Numbered from the stretch's first letter, positions 1 to 7,401 are shown. The stretch: 12,312 nucleotides of DNA from an uncultured Clostridia bacterium (GCA_949289625.1 CASEPH010000029.1:1-12312), one strand, 5' to 3'. Notes: a model not told the origin generated them from the sequence alone. Translations and numbers: made by a program.

Positions 1-648
1 ATCCTTAGCCTGCTGGCAGTAATCCTCAATCATGGCCTGCAGGTATTCCTTGGTGTAGGAAGAGGGGGACTGCTGAGGACCGCCGTCCATCTGGGCATGC
101 TTGTCCTCGCCGGAGGCAATGCCAAAGTCCTTATGCTGGGGGGTAGTGTCTTCCATGGGCATGGGAGGCATATCGGCGGGCGGTCCGCCTGCACCCTCGG
201 GACCGCCGGGACCGCCAGGACCACCGGAACCACCAGGGCCGCCCGGACCGCCGGGTGCACCAGAGGGCATACCCATGCCGCCCTGCATATTGGCGGGGCT
301 CATGATGTAGCCGCTGACCTTTGCGCCATAGAAATGGATGGCGTCGATAAGCTTGCAGAAATAATCCTGAGCATTGGCGTCATTGAGATCGAACAGGTTG
401 AAATGACAGGGGGTGTTGTCCAGGGCTCTGCCCATGACGGGCATACTTTTCTCATAGAGATGGTTGAGGGTGACCAGAGAGGCGCCGTTCCGAGCCCGGT
501 TAGAGAAATGGGCAATGACTTTCTCTGTTGGGTTCTTCTCCGTGCCCTGCAGGAAGTGCGGGGTGGAGGCCGAAGAGAGCATACGGTTTTTCAGCACCAT
601 GTTGCCGATCTTAATGGGGCTGAGCAGCGATTTGTATTTGAGTTCCAT
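1..648 (-). CDS. OYE-family FMN/Fe-S ene-reductase (2,4-dienoyl-CoA reductase-like), N-terminal part, runs off left edge
   Basis: Only the first 216 residues are in the window; the frame is open to base 1. The N-terminus (ELKYKSLLSPIKIGNMVLKN, then R and a STPHFLQGTE segment) is the first strand and FMN-binding part of an OYE TIM barrel, closely resembling the two complete ene-reductases at 4042 and 9559. Relatives use FMN, FAD and a 4Fe-4S cluster to reduce activated C=C bonds in the cytoplasm with NAD(P)H; the cluster and nucleotide domains would lie outside the window. At residues about 130-156 (bases 181-261) a Gly-Gly-Pro tract interrupts the loop after the third barrel strand, followed by a Met/Asp/Gln-rich stretch before the barrel helix resumes. 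Two ATGs lie in tandem at 651 and 648. The second is preferred because AAGGA at 656-660 is then 7 bases away, and it matches the paralogue starts. The gene is divergent from lysR and has its own promoter and LysR box. The family is clear, the substrate unknown. Confidence 0.9.
   Translation of the reverse strand, partial: MELKYKSLLSPIKIGNMVLKNRMLSSASTPHFLQGTEKNPTEKVIAHFSNRARNGASLVTLNHLYEKSMPVMGRALDNTPCHFNLFDLNDANAQDYFCKLIDAIHFYGAKVSGYIMSPANMQGGMGMPSGAPGGPGGPGGSGGPGGPGGPEGAGGPPADMPPMPMEDTTPQHKDFGIASGEDKHAQMDGGPQQSPSSYTKEYLQAMIEDYCQQAKD
181..261 (-). repeat. Gly-Gly-Pro tract-coding repeat inside the ene-reductase gene
   Basis: On the minus strand these bases encode about 27 residues made almost only of Gly and Pro, in GGP units with single Ala, Ser and Glu interruptions. 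The DNA units are imperfect 9-mers with varied codons (GGT/GGC, CCT/CCC/CCG), so protein composition rather than exact DNA repeat is conserved. It is coding repeat, not CRISPR. Confidence 0.85.
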
Positions 649-695
649 CATAGCTTCCTTTCCCTGTGCCAGAGGCACACGTTCTTGTAATACCC

Positions 696-724
696 ATTAT
701 AGCATGGAGCTGTGGGAACATAAA
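696..724 (-). promoter_or_regulatory. Promoter of the leftward ene-reductase gene
   Basis: Read on the minus strand, a consensus -10 TATAAT (696-701), extended by TG one base upstream, is 17 bases from a weak -35 TTTATG (719-724). A good -10 with a poor -35 just downstream of a LysR-type box is what an activator-dependent promoter looks like. The predicted leader to the ATG at 648 is about 40 bases. Confidence 0.65.
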
Positions 725-727
725 ACG

Positions 728-771
728 CCCGTTGGTCATTGAACTATGAATTTTGTTCATTGACCAACGGG
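728..771. promoter_or_regulatory. LysR operator: 17-bp inverted repeat with embedded T-N11-A box
   Basis: CCCGTTGGTCATTGAAC (728-744) and GTTCATTGACCAACGGG (755-771) are inverted repeats differing at one position, with a 10-base spacer. Nested inside is ATGAA-N5-TTCAT (746-760), which holds the T-N11-A spacing (747 to 759) typical of LysR binding sites. The right arm covers the lysR -35 (760-765), as expected for autorepression. The left arm ends 4 bases from the -35 of the divergent ene-reductase promoter, as expected for activation. Assignment to the adjacent regulator is inference from position and symmetry. Confidence 0.8.
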
Positions 772-788
772 TACGCCTTTGATATAAT
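760..788 (+). promoter_or_regulatory. lysR promoter
   Basis: TTGACC (760-765), 17 bases, TATAAT (783-788) with the extended TGA just before it. This is near consensus. The -35 lies inside the right arm of the inverted repeat, so regulator bound there would block polymerase. Confidence 0.75.
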
Positions 789-826
789 CAGAGAAGATAT
801 GAATTCAATTCCCGGAGGAATGGCAT

Positions 827-1693
827 ATGGAACTGACACAGCTTCGGTATTTTGTCCTAGTGGCGGAAAACGGATCTACCGCCAGAGCCGCTGCAGCGGC
901 TATGGTCTCCCAGTCCACCATCAGTAAATCTCTGCTGCACCTGGAGCGGGAATTGGGATTGCCTTTGTTTGACCGTGAGGGGAATCATCTGGTGCTCAAC
1001 CCTGCGGGGCAGGAGTTTTTGCAGCAGGTGCGGCCCATTCTGACGGCAGTGGGGAAACTGCCGGACTTTATCAAAACCCGGCATCAGCCCAAGCGGCAAT
1101 ACCGCCTGAACATATCAGCGGCACAGCCGGTCATGGGGGAGTTTGTGCATTCCTTTTTACAGCAGCAGGCCAATGTGCAGCTGCTGCTGACGGAAGGGAA
1201 CTGGATTGACGATTGCGATCTTTCCATTGCGGCCTCTCCTTCGGGACGGCAGGAGGATAGTATCCAGTTGCTGGAGGAGCGGGTGTTGCTGGCCATTCCC
1301 AACAGATTGCTGCCCAAGGCTGTACCACTGGATCTTGTGACCTTGGAAGGACTGCCTCTGATTCTGCCCGGAGAGGGCTCGGAGCTGCGGTCCCTTCTGG
1401 ACAGACAGGTTTTTTCCATGCCTGCCGTCATGGAGGTTTTAGCGGAGGTTTCCGATGGGGAGACCTTGCGCAAAATGGTGGAGGCTGGGGACGGCGCGGC
1501 GTTCTGGCCGGAGATTACTTGGCCCAGGCCCAATGAGGAAACCACCGCGCTCTGTCCCCTGGCCGGGATCACGCTTACCAGAAAAATCTATGCCATCCTG
1601 CCGCCCCAGCCCCGGCAGCAGAAGAATCCGCTGCTGGATGCGGTGGTGGCTTATTTTGAAGACCTTGTCTGTCAGCGGACAGGAGAGGGCTGA
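827..1693 (+). CDS. LysR-family transcriptional regulator
   Basis: A 288-residue cytoplasmic DNA-binding regulator. Residues 1-65 are the LysR winged helix-turn-helix: ELTQLRYFVLVAENGSTARA, then a QSTISKSLLHLEREL recognition helix, GLPLFDR and the NPAGQEFL segment leading into the linker helix. Residues from about 88 to the end fit the two-lobed effector domain (SIAASP, LILPGEGSELRSLLD, EVSDGETLRKMVEAGDGAAF). The length is at the short end for the family, and the ligand cannot be read from it. The ATG at 827 is preceded by GGAGG (814-818) at 8 bases. It is divergent from the left ene-reductase gene across a clear LysR box, so it probably controls that gene and itself, with the inducer likely to be a substrate or product of the pathway. 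Its last 22 bases overlap the 3' end of the convergent molybdopterin gene, and no terminator separates them. Confidence 0.95.
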   Translation: MELTQLRYFVLVAENGSTARAAAAAMVSQSTISKSLLHLERELGLPLFDREGNHLVLNPAGQEFLQQVRPILTAVGKLPDFIKTRHQPKRQYRLNISAAQPVMGEFVHSFLQQQANVQLLLTEGNWIDDCDLSIAASPSGRQEDSIQLLEERVLLAIPNRLLPKAVPLDLVTLEGLPLILPGEGSELRSLLDRQVFSMPAVMEVLAEVSDGETLRKMVEAGDGAAFWPEITWPRPNEETTALCPLAGITLTRKIYAILPPQPRQQKNPLLDAVVAYFEDLVCQRTGEG

Positions 1694-3849
1694 GAGATCC
1701 AGTTCTCGTAGCGGGCCTCAATTTGGCAATCTGGATTGGAATAGATTTTGCATAGCAGGGCCCGGAGCTGATAGGCGCCTCCAATGGGATCGTGGGGCCC
1801 ATGGCCCACGGTGAGAATGTTGGCATTGGATTCCTGCCAGCCATAGTCGGGGGCTCCTGCCTCCGGGTACCACCAGCCCATCTCGCAGCTGATGACTTCC
1901 CGGTCCATCTCCGGCAGGAATAGGGCTTTTTGGGTGATACGGCCCCGAGGGGTTTCGATATACACCCACTCCCCTTCCCGGATTCCATATTTGGCTCCGG
2001 TCTCTGGATGCATGGAAACCAATGGGAAGGGGTGCTGTTTCCGCAGAGACTTGATTTGCCGATTGTTGGAGATGAAGTAGGGCTGGGTTCGGCTTCCGGT
2101 GGTCAGGATCAAGGGATAGTCGGGCAGCAGATCCGGCCGGCTTTCCGGGCTTTCCGGTACCTCCTGCCAATCCGGCAGTGGATCGGCCCCAGCACGCTGA
2201 AGCCGGGGCGAAAAGAGCTCGAACTTCCCGGTTTCCGTACGGAAGCCCCGTTTTCGATAGCCGTAATACTCCCGCTCCGGGGCAATCCAGCCCATCTGTT
2301 TGAACTGGTCAAAGTCAATGCCGGCATATTCCGGCCGTCTCCGGCCCAGTTCCTCCAAGATGCCGTCCAGAATCTCCCGCTGACTGGCGGCGCCGTAGTC
2401 CAGTCCCATTCGCTGGGAAAGTTCCAGGAAGAAGTCCTCGTCGGACTTGCACTGCCCTACCTGAGCCACCTTTTGCATACACAGGGCCGCTACGTCGCCA
2501 AACTCCGGCATACAGAACACGCTGTCCACTTCGGGCCACAGCGCTGCCGGCAGTACCAGATCTGCCAGTTCTGCCGTGGGTGTCATGAAAAAGTCCATAT
2601 AGACGAAGAAGTCCAGGCATTTCAGACATTCATAGGCGTGACGGCTGTCCGCCACGGAAAGCAGCGTGTTGTTGGCGTTGGAGAACAGTGCCCGAATGGG
2701 ATAGGGCTTGCCGGTCTTCATGGCGTCCAGTACCAGATGGGGATGGGCAAAGAGTTTGGGGGTCATAGCTCCATTGTTCAGGGGATAGCCTCCGGAGATG
2801 CATTTTTTGACCATGTCCGGGCTGAGTCGGTCAAACAGCAGATCTGCTGTGGGAGCGATCTCCATACTCTCCACAAATCCGCCGGGAACGTCGTAGTTGC
2901 CGGTAAGGGCCGGAATCATGAAGATGGCCCGGCATGTCTGGAAGGCATTGGTGCTCTGCTCAATGGCGCAGCCCCATTCCAGGGAAAGAGGCTTAATGGT
3001 GGCAATCAGATGGGCGGCCTCCTGAATGGTTTCCGCCGGGACCCGGGTAATGCGGGAGACGGTTTCCAGGTCGAATTTTTGGCAGCGTTTTGCCAGTTCC
3101 CCGAAGCCGTAGGTATAGTGGTCGACGAAGTCGTGGTCATAAAGATCCTGGGAAATCAGCAGATTCAAAATGCCCAGGGCCAATGCGCCGTCGGTACCGG
3201 GCCGCAGCCGGAGCCAGAGCTTGGCCTTTTTGGTCAGCTCATTGGGCTTGGGGTCCACCACAATCAGGGGGATACCGGCCTTGACCGCATCCTTGATGTG
3301 AAATTGCAGTTCCCCATCGGCACCGGAAATGGCGGGATTGGCGCCCCAGACCAGAATTCCTCCGGGCTGTGTATCTCCGTAGTAATCCACCCCGGCAAAC
3401 ACGCCGGCAGTGAAGTCCCCCGCATTTTTCCGAGGACCCAGACAGATCAGAGCTCCGGAGGAGGTGGCATTGGGTGTGCCAAGGACATTGCCGAAACGCC
3501 AGAACTGACTCAAGTGATGTCGTCCGGTGCCGGAGATCAGCGCCACGCTTTCCGGGCCGGATTCCTTCCTAATGCGGCTCAATCGCTGTGTGATTTCATC
3601 ATAGGCCTGATCCCAGGTGATTTTTTCCCATTGGCCGCTTCCTCTGCTGCCGATGCGCCGCAGGGGCGTTGTGAGACGGTCCGGATGATACATCTGCTCG
3701 ATAATACTCATGCCCTTGATGCAGCCGCGGCCATGATTCAGAGGTCCGTCTGGGTCTGGACGGACTTTGACCACTTTCCCCTGCTCTACTGTGAGCAGAT
3801 ACATACAGCCTCCGTGGCAGCCTCGACAGGCCGCTTTCAATTCAGCCAT
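1672..3849 (-). CDS. Cytoplasmic molybdopterin/tungstopterin oxidoreductase, DMSO reductase family
   Basis: A 725-residue catalytic subunit of the DMSO reductase (bis-MGD) family. Near the N-terminus C8-x2-C11-x3-C15-x27-C43 binds one 4Fe-4S cluster. GTPN followed by C136 (in ALICLGPRKN) is where this family carries its metal ligand, so a cysteine-ligated Mo or W is likely. VWGANPAISG and RLRPGTDGALALGI are typical cofactor-pocket segments, and residues about 580-700 form the C-terminal dinucleotide-binding domain (LILTTGSR, then WWYPEAGAPDYG). There is no Tat signal, so it should be cytoplasmic, and no electron-transfer or membrane subunit is adjacent. Relatives without partners include acetylene hydratase, pyrogallol transhydroxylase and gut catechol dehydroxylases, so a dehydroxylase or hydratase-type reaction is possible but unproven. 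The start at 3849 follows AAAGGGGG; an in-frame ATG 81 bases upstream would add unrelated residues translated from the promoter. The gene is divergent from the ene-reductase at 4042 and convergent with lysR. Confidence 0.9.
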   Translation of the reverse strand: MAELKAACRGCHGGCMYLLTVEQGKVVKVRPDPDGPLNHGRGCIKGMSIIEQMYHPDRLTTPLRRIGSRGSGQWEKITWDQAYDEITQRLSRIRKESGPESVALISGTGRHHLSQFWRFGNVLGTPNATSSGALICLGPRKNAGDFTAGVFAGVDYYGDTQPGGILVWGANPAISGADGELQFHIKDAVKAGIPLIVVDPKPNELTKKAKLWLRLRPGTDGALALGILNLLISQDLYDHDFVDHYTYGFGELAKRCQKFDLETVSRITRVPAETIQEAAHLIATIKPLSLEWGCAIEQSTNAFQTCRAIFMIPALTGNYDVPGGFVESMEIAPTADLLFDRLSPDMVKKCISGGYPLNNGAMTPKLFAHPHLVLDAMKTGKPYPIRALFSNANNTLLSVADSRHAYECLKCLDFFVYMDFFMTPTAELADLVLPAALWPEVDSVFCMPEFGDVAALCMQKVAQVGQCKSDEDFFLELSQRMGLDYGAASQREILDGILEELGRRRPEYAGIDFDQFKQMGWIAPEREYYGYRKRGFRTETGKFELFSPRLQRAGADPLPDWQEVPESPESRPDLLPDYPLILTTGSRTQPYFISNNRQIKSLRKQHPFPLVSMHPETGAKYGIREGEWVYIETPRGRITQKALFLPEMDREVISCEMGWWYPEAGAPDYGWQESNANILTVGHGPHDPIGGAYQLRALLCKIYSNPDCQIEARYENWISQPSPVR

Positions 3850-3870
3850 GGAAATTCCCCCTTTGGGGTC

Positions 3871-3899
3871 ATTATATCGAAATCTTCCCATGCTTGCAA
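3871..3899 (-). promoter_or_regulatory. Promoter of the molybdopterin oxidoreductase gene
   Basis: On the minus strand TTGCAA (3894-3899), 17 bases, TATAAT (3871-3876). The -35 lies in the small palindrome CTTGCAAG (3893-3900). The leader to the ATG at 3849 is short, with the AAAGGGGG ribosome site in it. The position supports the start at 3849 over the upstream ATG, which would overlap the promoter. Confidence 0.65.
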
Positions 3900-3972
3900 G
3901 CACAGAAGAGAACCATACCACGAAGGGCATAGTCTATAACAAAATACGCATATTAGGGAAAAGAATTGTACC

Positions 3973-4012
3973 TTGCAACCAGCTTGGGAACGTGCTACCA
4001 TATGCTTAGAAT
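3973..4012 (+). promoter_or_regulatory. Candidate promoter(s) of the second ene-reductase
   Basis: Two overlapping possibilities with 17-base spacers: TTGCAA (3973-3978) with TACCAT (3996-4001), or TTGGGA (3984-3989) with TAGAAT (4007-4012). Neither is consensus. The first shares its -35 hexamer with the divergent molybdopterin promoter. I cannot decide between them. Confidence 0.4.
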
Positions 4013-4041
4013 CGCAAATATTTAGTGGAGGAGGAAACACT

Positions 4042-6045
4042 TTGCGCTATCAGAAGCTTTTGTCCCCGATCATGATCGGCGGTCAGATCATCAAGAATCG
4101 CCTGACCTACCCCAACGCATCGCCCCACTTCCTGCAGGGACCCGAAACCTATCCTGCGGAGGGCTATCGTGCCTTTGCGGCCAATCTGGCGAAAAACGGC
4201 GCTGCCATCGTAAACTTTGCGGAATGGGCGGAGTATCCCCAGCAGCGGCAGGGCCCCATGGACATGGATATGACCCATATGCAGGCCTTCGATATGACGG
4301 ACCCAGCTGTACATAACTATGTCTCCCAGATGTGTGAGGAGGTCCATTTCTATGGCTCCAAGATCATCCTCACCACCAATATCGTCTACCCTGACGGTTA
4401 CAGCCTCTACGGCGGCCGGGGTATGGGCCCCCATGGCAAGCCCACGGAAAAGCTGCCTCTGGACAAGGTGCAGGAGACCATTGACGCCACTATCGCCAAG
4501 ATCCGCCGCTATAAAAACCTGGGTTACGACGGTGTCAGCTTCCGCTGCGACATGATGATGAATCCCGGCGGCGTGCGGGACGATCAGTACGACGGCGGCA
4601 CCGTGGAGAACCGTACCCGGCTGTTCCATGAGTTGTGCGTGGCCATGCGGAAGGCCTTTGGCAAGAAGTTTATCATCGAGGCTGTACTGGCCTGGGAGCA
4701 AAACAACGGTTATGGCGGCAACGCCAAGATGGGCGGCGGCTACTGTGAGGACGATGCCATGGAGTTCTGCCGGCTCTTTGACGACGTAGTGGATATACTG
4801 GAGGTTCGGGAGCATGACGGATGCCGTTCCCATCCCACCGGCTACAGCATGAAGCCCGGGGATCATCCCGCGGTGGAGTTCTGTGCCAAGGCAAAGAAGG
4901 CCGGCATCCAGATGCTGATGAAGCCCATTGGCGGTTTCCAGGAGCCCGATGAGATGGAGCGCTATCTGGTGGAAGGCAAGTGCGACATGTTCGGTCTGGC
5001 ACGGGCATTTATGGCCGACGCGGAATACGGCAAGAAGCTCTATGAAGGCCGGGGCGAGGATATTACTCCCTGCCTCAAGTGCAATAAATGTCACGGTGTC
5101 ATGCTGCCGGAGCCTGCACCGTGGACTTCCGTTTGTTCGGTGAATCCCCTGCAGGGCTTGGGCCACAAGATCCATCGGCTGGTGGAGAAGACCACGGAGC
5201 CCAAAAAGGTTGCCGTGATCGGCGGCGGACCGGCAGGTATGCGGGCTGCTATTTATGCGGCACAGCGGGGCCATGATGTAACGCTGTACGAAAAGACGGA
5301 TCGCTTGGGCGGCCAGCTGTTCCACAGCGACTACTTCCCCTTCAAATGGCCTATTAAGAATTTCAAGAACTGGTTGGTTTATGAGTTAGGCAAGTCCGGC
5401 GTGCAGGTGTGCATGAACACGGCGCCCACCCGGCAGATGATCGTGGCAGGTGGATTTGACGTGGTGCTGGCTGCCACTGGCGCCGCCGTAAACATCCCCG
5501 ATATTCCGGGCCTGAAGGATGAAAACGGCAAGCTGAAGCCGGAATACATGTCCTGCCTGGATACCTGCGGCAGAGAGCCGGAGCTGGGCAAAAAGGTCAT
5601 TATTGTGGGCGGCAGCGAAGTGGGTACCGAAACCGCCATGTATCTGTGCGGCCTGGGCCACGACGTTACGGTGCTGACCAGACAAAAGCGGCTGGCCCAT
5701 AACGCCTCCGGTCTCCACTATATTACCATGGCTTTCGTGAAGGCTGGACCCAATGGAGAGGCTCGGGAAGCACCCGCTTGGGAGGCCTATGACAATCTGA
5801 CTGGCATCACCGGTGCGGAGACCGTTCGGGTGGATGGCAACACCGTCACCTATGTGGACAAGGATGGAGAGCATACCATCACCGGCGACAGCGTGGTGAT
5901 CTGCGGCGGTATGACGCCCCGGACCCAGGAGGCCTATGACTATTCCGGACTGACCACAGAGTTCTATGCCATCGGTGACTGCAACGGTGCTGGCAATCTG
6001 GAGGTCTGCAACCGGGAGGCCTATTCCAGAGCGATGATTCTGTAA
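4042..6045 (+). CDS. OYE-family FMN/4Fe-4S/FAD ene-reductase (2,4-dienoyl-CoA reductase / BaiCD-BaiH-like)
   Basis: A 667-residue three-domain flavoenzyme. Residues 1 to about 335 are the FMN TIM barrel (RYQKLLSPIMIGGQIIKNRL at the N-terminus). Cysteines C344-x2-C347-x2-C350-x14-C365 (CLKCNKCHG, VCSVNP) bind a 4Fe-4S cluster. G394GGPAG399 is the FAD Rossmann motif and G523GSEVG528 the NAD(P)H one, with the closing YAIGDCNGAGNLE. The family passes electrons from NAD(P)H through FAD and the cluster to FMN to reduce C=C bonds. Where typical members have the HxxH substrate-anchoring pair, this protein has R168 and M171 (VSFRCDMMMN) and a shortened loop, so its chemistry may differ. Unlike the other two ene-reductases here it has no Gly-Pro tract. 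The start is TTG at 4042, placed 7 bases after GGAGGAGG (4027-4034); earlier in-frame starts read through the promoter. It is divergent from the molybdopterin gene and may share its regulation. Confidence 0.92.
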   Translation: MRYQKLLSPIMIGGQIIKNRLTYPNASPHFLQGPETYPAEGYRAFAANLAKNGAAIVNFAEWAEYPQQRQGPMDMDMTHMQAFDMTDPAVHNYVSQMCEEVHFYGSKIILTTNIVYPDGYSLYGGRGMGPHGKPTEKLPLDKVQETIDATIAKIRRYKNLGYDGVSFRCDMMMNPGGVRDDQYDGGTVENRTRLFHELCVAMRKAFGKKFIIEAVLAWEQNNGYGGNAKMGGGYCEDDAMEFCRLFDDVVDILEVREHDGCRSHPTGYSMKPGDHPAVEFCAKAKKAGIQMLMKPIGGFQEPDEMERYLVEGKCDMFGLARAFMADAEYGKKLYEGRGEDITPCLKCNKCHGVMLPEPAPWTSVCSVNPLQGLGHKIHRLVEKTTEPKKVAVIGGGPAGMRAAIYAAQRGHDVTLYEKTDRLGGQLFHSDYFPFKWPIKNFKNWLVYELGKSGVQVCMNTAPTRQMIVAGGFDVVLAATGAAVNIPDIPGLKDENGKLKPEYMSCLDTCGREPELGKKVIIVGGSEVGTETAMYLCGLGHDVTVLTRQKRLAHNASGLHYITMAFVKAGPNGEAREAPAWEAYDNLTGITGAETVRVDGNTVTYVDKDGEHTITGDSVVICGGMTPRTQEAYDYSGLTTEFYAIGDCNGAGNLEVCNREAYSRAMIL

Positions 6046-6085
6046 GAGAAAAGACATATCTGACGGCAATCAATAATGAAAAGAA

Positions 6086-6127
6086 TTCCGTGGAACGGTG
6101 CGTTGGGCCCGTTCCACGGAACTTTTT
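6086..6127. terminator. Bidirectional intrinsic terminator between the ene-reductase and cysteine desulfurase genes
   Basis: A perfect 13-bp stem, TTCCGTGGAACGG (6086-6098) and CCGTTCCACGGAA (6109-6121), with a 10-base loop, is followed on the plus strand by CTTTTT. On the minus strand the stem is followed by TTCTTTTC. It sits between convergent stop codons at 6045 and 6159 and can serve both genes. Confidence 0.85.
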
Positions 6128-6158
6128 CATGTGACAAAGAAATGCAGGGGATACGGCG

Positions 6159-7283
6159 TCACTTGAGGTGATCTATGGCGGAACGAAGCCCTGCCACAAA
6201 CTGGTCAATATCGCTTCCTGTTGTTTCATATCCCAAGCTTACCCGGATGGAACCGTCAATCAGCTCCGGCGGTACATCCATGGCCTCCAAAACATGGCTG
6301 CGATGGCCTCTGGAACAGGCAGAACCGGCAGACACATAGATGCCTTGCTCTTCCAGTCTGCCAATCAGACCCTGACTGCGGACGCCCGCAATGGCCAAAC
6401 AGATGATGTGGGGGGCGGCTGGCATACCGATGATCTGCACCTCGGGAACAGTCTCCCGCAGCTTGGAAAGACAGCGATCCCGCAGGGCGGACATTTTACC
6501 AAGATTCTCCCGGAGCTGGGGCAAATGGGCCTGACAGGCAGCGCCAAAACCCATGATGCCGGCGGTGTTTTCCGTGCCGGAGCGCATATTCCGCTCCTGG
6601 CCCCCGCCGTAGAGCAGCGGAGGCAGATGAAGGGATTTATCCAGATAGACGGCGCCGCAGCCCTTGGGGCCACCAATTTTATGGGCGCTGACGGTGATGA
6701 TATCCGCACCCAGGGACGTGGCCCGGAACGGGATCTTCAAAAAGCCCTGGACGGCGTCAGTATGAAAGACAGCCCGGGACTTTTGATGAACCAGCCTGGA
6801 AAGGGCGGAAATATCGTTGACTGCGCCGGTCTCGTTGTTGACCATCATAATGGAAACCAGAATGGTATCCTTTTGCAGGGCGTCCAGCAGATCCTGCTTT
6901 GCAATGCTGCCGTCGGCCTGGGGCTTTAGATAGGTCACGGAAAAGCCCTGTTCCTCCAGGGCAGCCATGGGATGCAGTACCGCGTGGTGTTCCACAGCGG
7001 TGGTAATGATGTGCCGCCCGCGCTTTCCATAGCGCTGAGCCACCGAAAAGATCGCAAAATTGTCTCCTTCCGTGCCGCCGGAATTGAAAAAGACCCGGTC
7101 TGGCCCGCAGCCCAGGGCGTCGGCTACCTGCTGCCGGGCGGTCTTGACCGCCCGTTCTGCCTGCAGACCCATACTATGGACGGCAGAGGGATTTCCCCAG
7201 GTCACGGTCAGGGCGTCAGTCATGGCTGCCACAGCTTCCGGACAGGGTTTGGTGGTGGCGGCGTTGTCAAGATAAATTTCCAA
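6159..7283 (-). CDS. Cysteine desulfurase, NifS/IscS type (class I)
   Basis: A 374-residue PLP enzyme that takes sulfur from L-cysteine to give alanine and a protein persulfide, used for Fe-S clusters, thiolated tRNA or molybdenum cofactor. It shows the family start (EIYLDNAATTKP), HH at 99-100 which packs on the PLP ring, the PLP lysine K202 in SAHKIGGPKG, RSGTEN at 235-240, and the persulfide cysteine C323 in SAGSACSRG. The length is normal for the family. The start is TTG at 7283, with AAAAGGAG upstream at 9 bases; no ATG lies in frame ahead of it. No IscU-type scaffold, MnmA or ThiI gene is beside it, so it stands alone. It has its own promoter and terminator. Its closeness to four Fe-S or pterin enzymes fits a supply role, but a general housekeeping role is equally possible. 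Confidence 0.95.
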   Translation of the reverse strand: MEIYLDNAATTKPCPEAVAAMTDALTVTWGNPSAVHSMGLQAERAVKTARQQVADALGCGPDRVFFNSGGTEGDNFAIFSVAQRYGKRGRHIITTAVEHHAVLHPMAALEEQGFSVTYLKPQADGSIAKQDLLDALQKDTILVSIMMVNNETGAVNDISALSRLVHQKSRAVFHTDAVQGFLKIPFRATSLGADIITVSAHKIGGPKGCGAVYLDKSLHLPPLLYGGGQERNMRSGTENTAGIMGFGAACQAHLPQLRENLGKMSALRDRCLSKLRETVPEVQIIGMPAAPHIICLAIAGVRSQGLIGRLEEQGIYVSAGSACSRGHRSHVLEAMDVPPELIDGSIRVSLGYETTGSDIDQFVAGLRSAIDHLK

Positions 7284-7315
7284 CGGAAAGGACTCCTTTT
7301 CATGTTCTGCCTGTC

Positions 7316-7344
7316 ATTATATCAGGCTGCAGAGAGTTTGTACA
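7316..7344 (-). promoter_or_regulatory. Promoter of the cysteine desulfurase gene
   Basis: On the minus strand TGTACA (7339-7344), 17 bases, TATAAT (7316-7321) with an extended TGA before the -10. The leader to the TTG start is about 25 bases and includes AAAAGGAG. Confidence 0.6.
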
Positions 7345-7354
7345 GAGAAAGCCG

Positions 7355-7396
7355 AAAAAGTACCGCAGAGATCAGAGAAGCCTGATCTCCGCGGTA
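7355..7396 (-). terminator. Intrinsic terminator of the MaoC-PAP2 unit
   Basis: On the minus strand, just after the PAP2 stop, a 15-bp stem (7382-7396 pairing with 7361-7375, one G-U pair, 6-base loop) is followed by CTTTTT (7355-7360). It separates the PAP2 transcript from the cysteine desulfurase promoter. Confidence 0.85.
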
Positions 7397-7401
7397 ACAG
7401 G

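Noticed and set aside
3850..3930. Longer N-terminus for the molybdopterin enzyme from an ATG at 3930
   Set aside because: The extra 27 residues cover the TATAAT promoter and ribosome site and resemble no signal peptide with a twin-arginine motif.
1930..3939. Open frame of 669 codons antisense to the molybdopterin gene
   Set aside because: Same effect of codon bias; the minus strand has the complete enzyme with its Fe-S and cofactor motifs. The frame at 4006-5325 antisense to the second ene-reductase is rejected likewise.
3973..4041. Upstream in-frame start for the second ene-reductase at 3973
   Set aside because: It would translate through the promoter region, and the strong GGAGGAGG lies directly before the TTG at 4042, where similarity to the paralogues begins.
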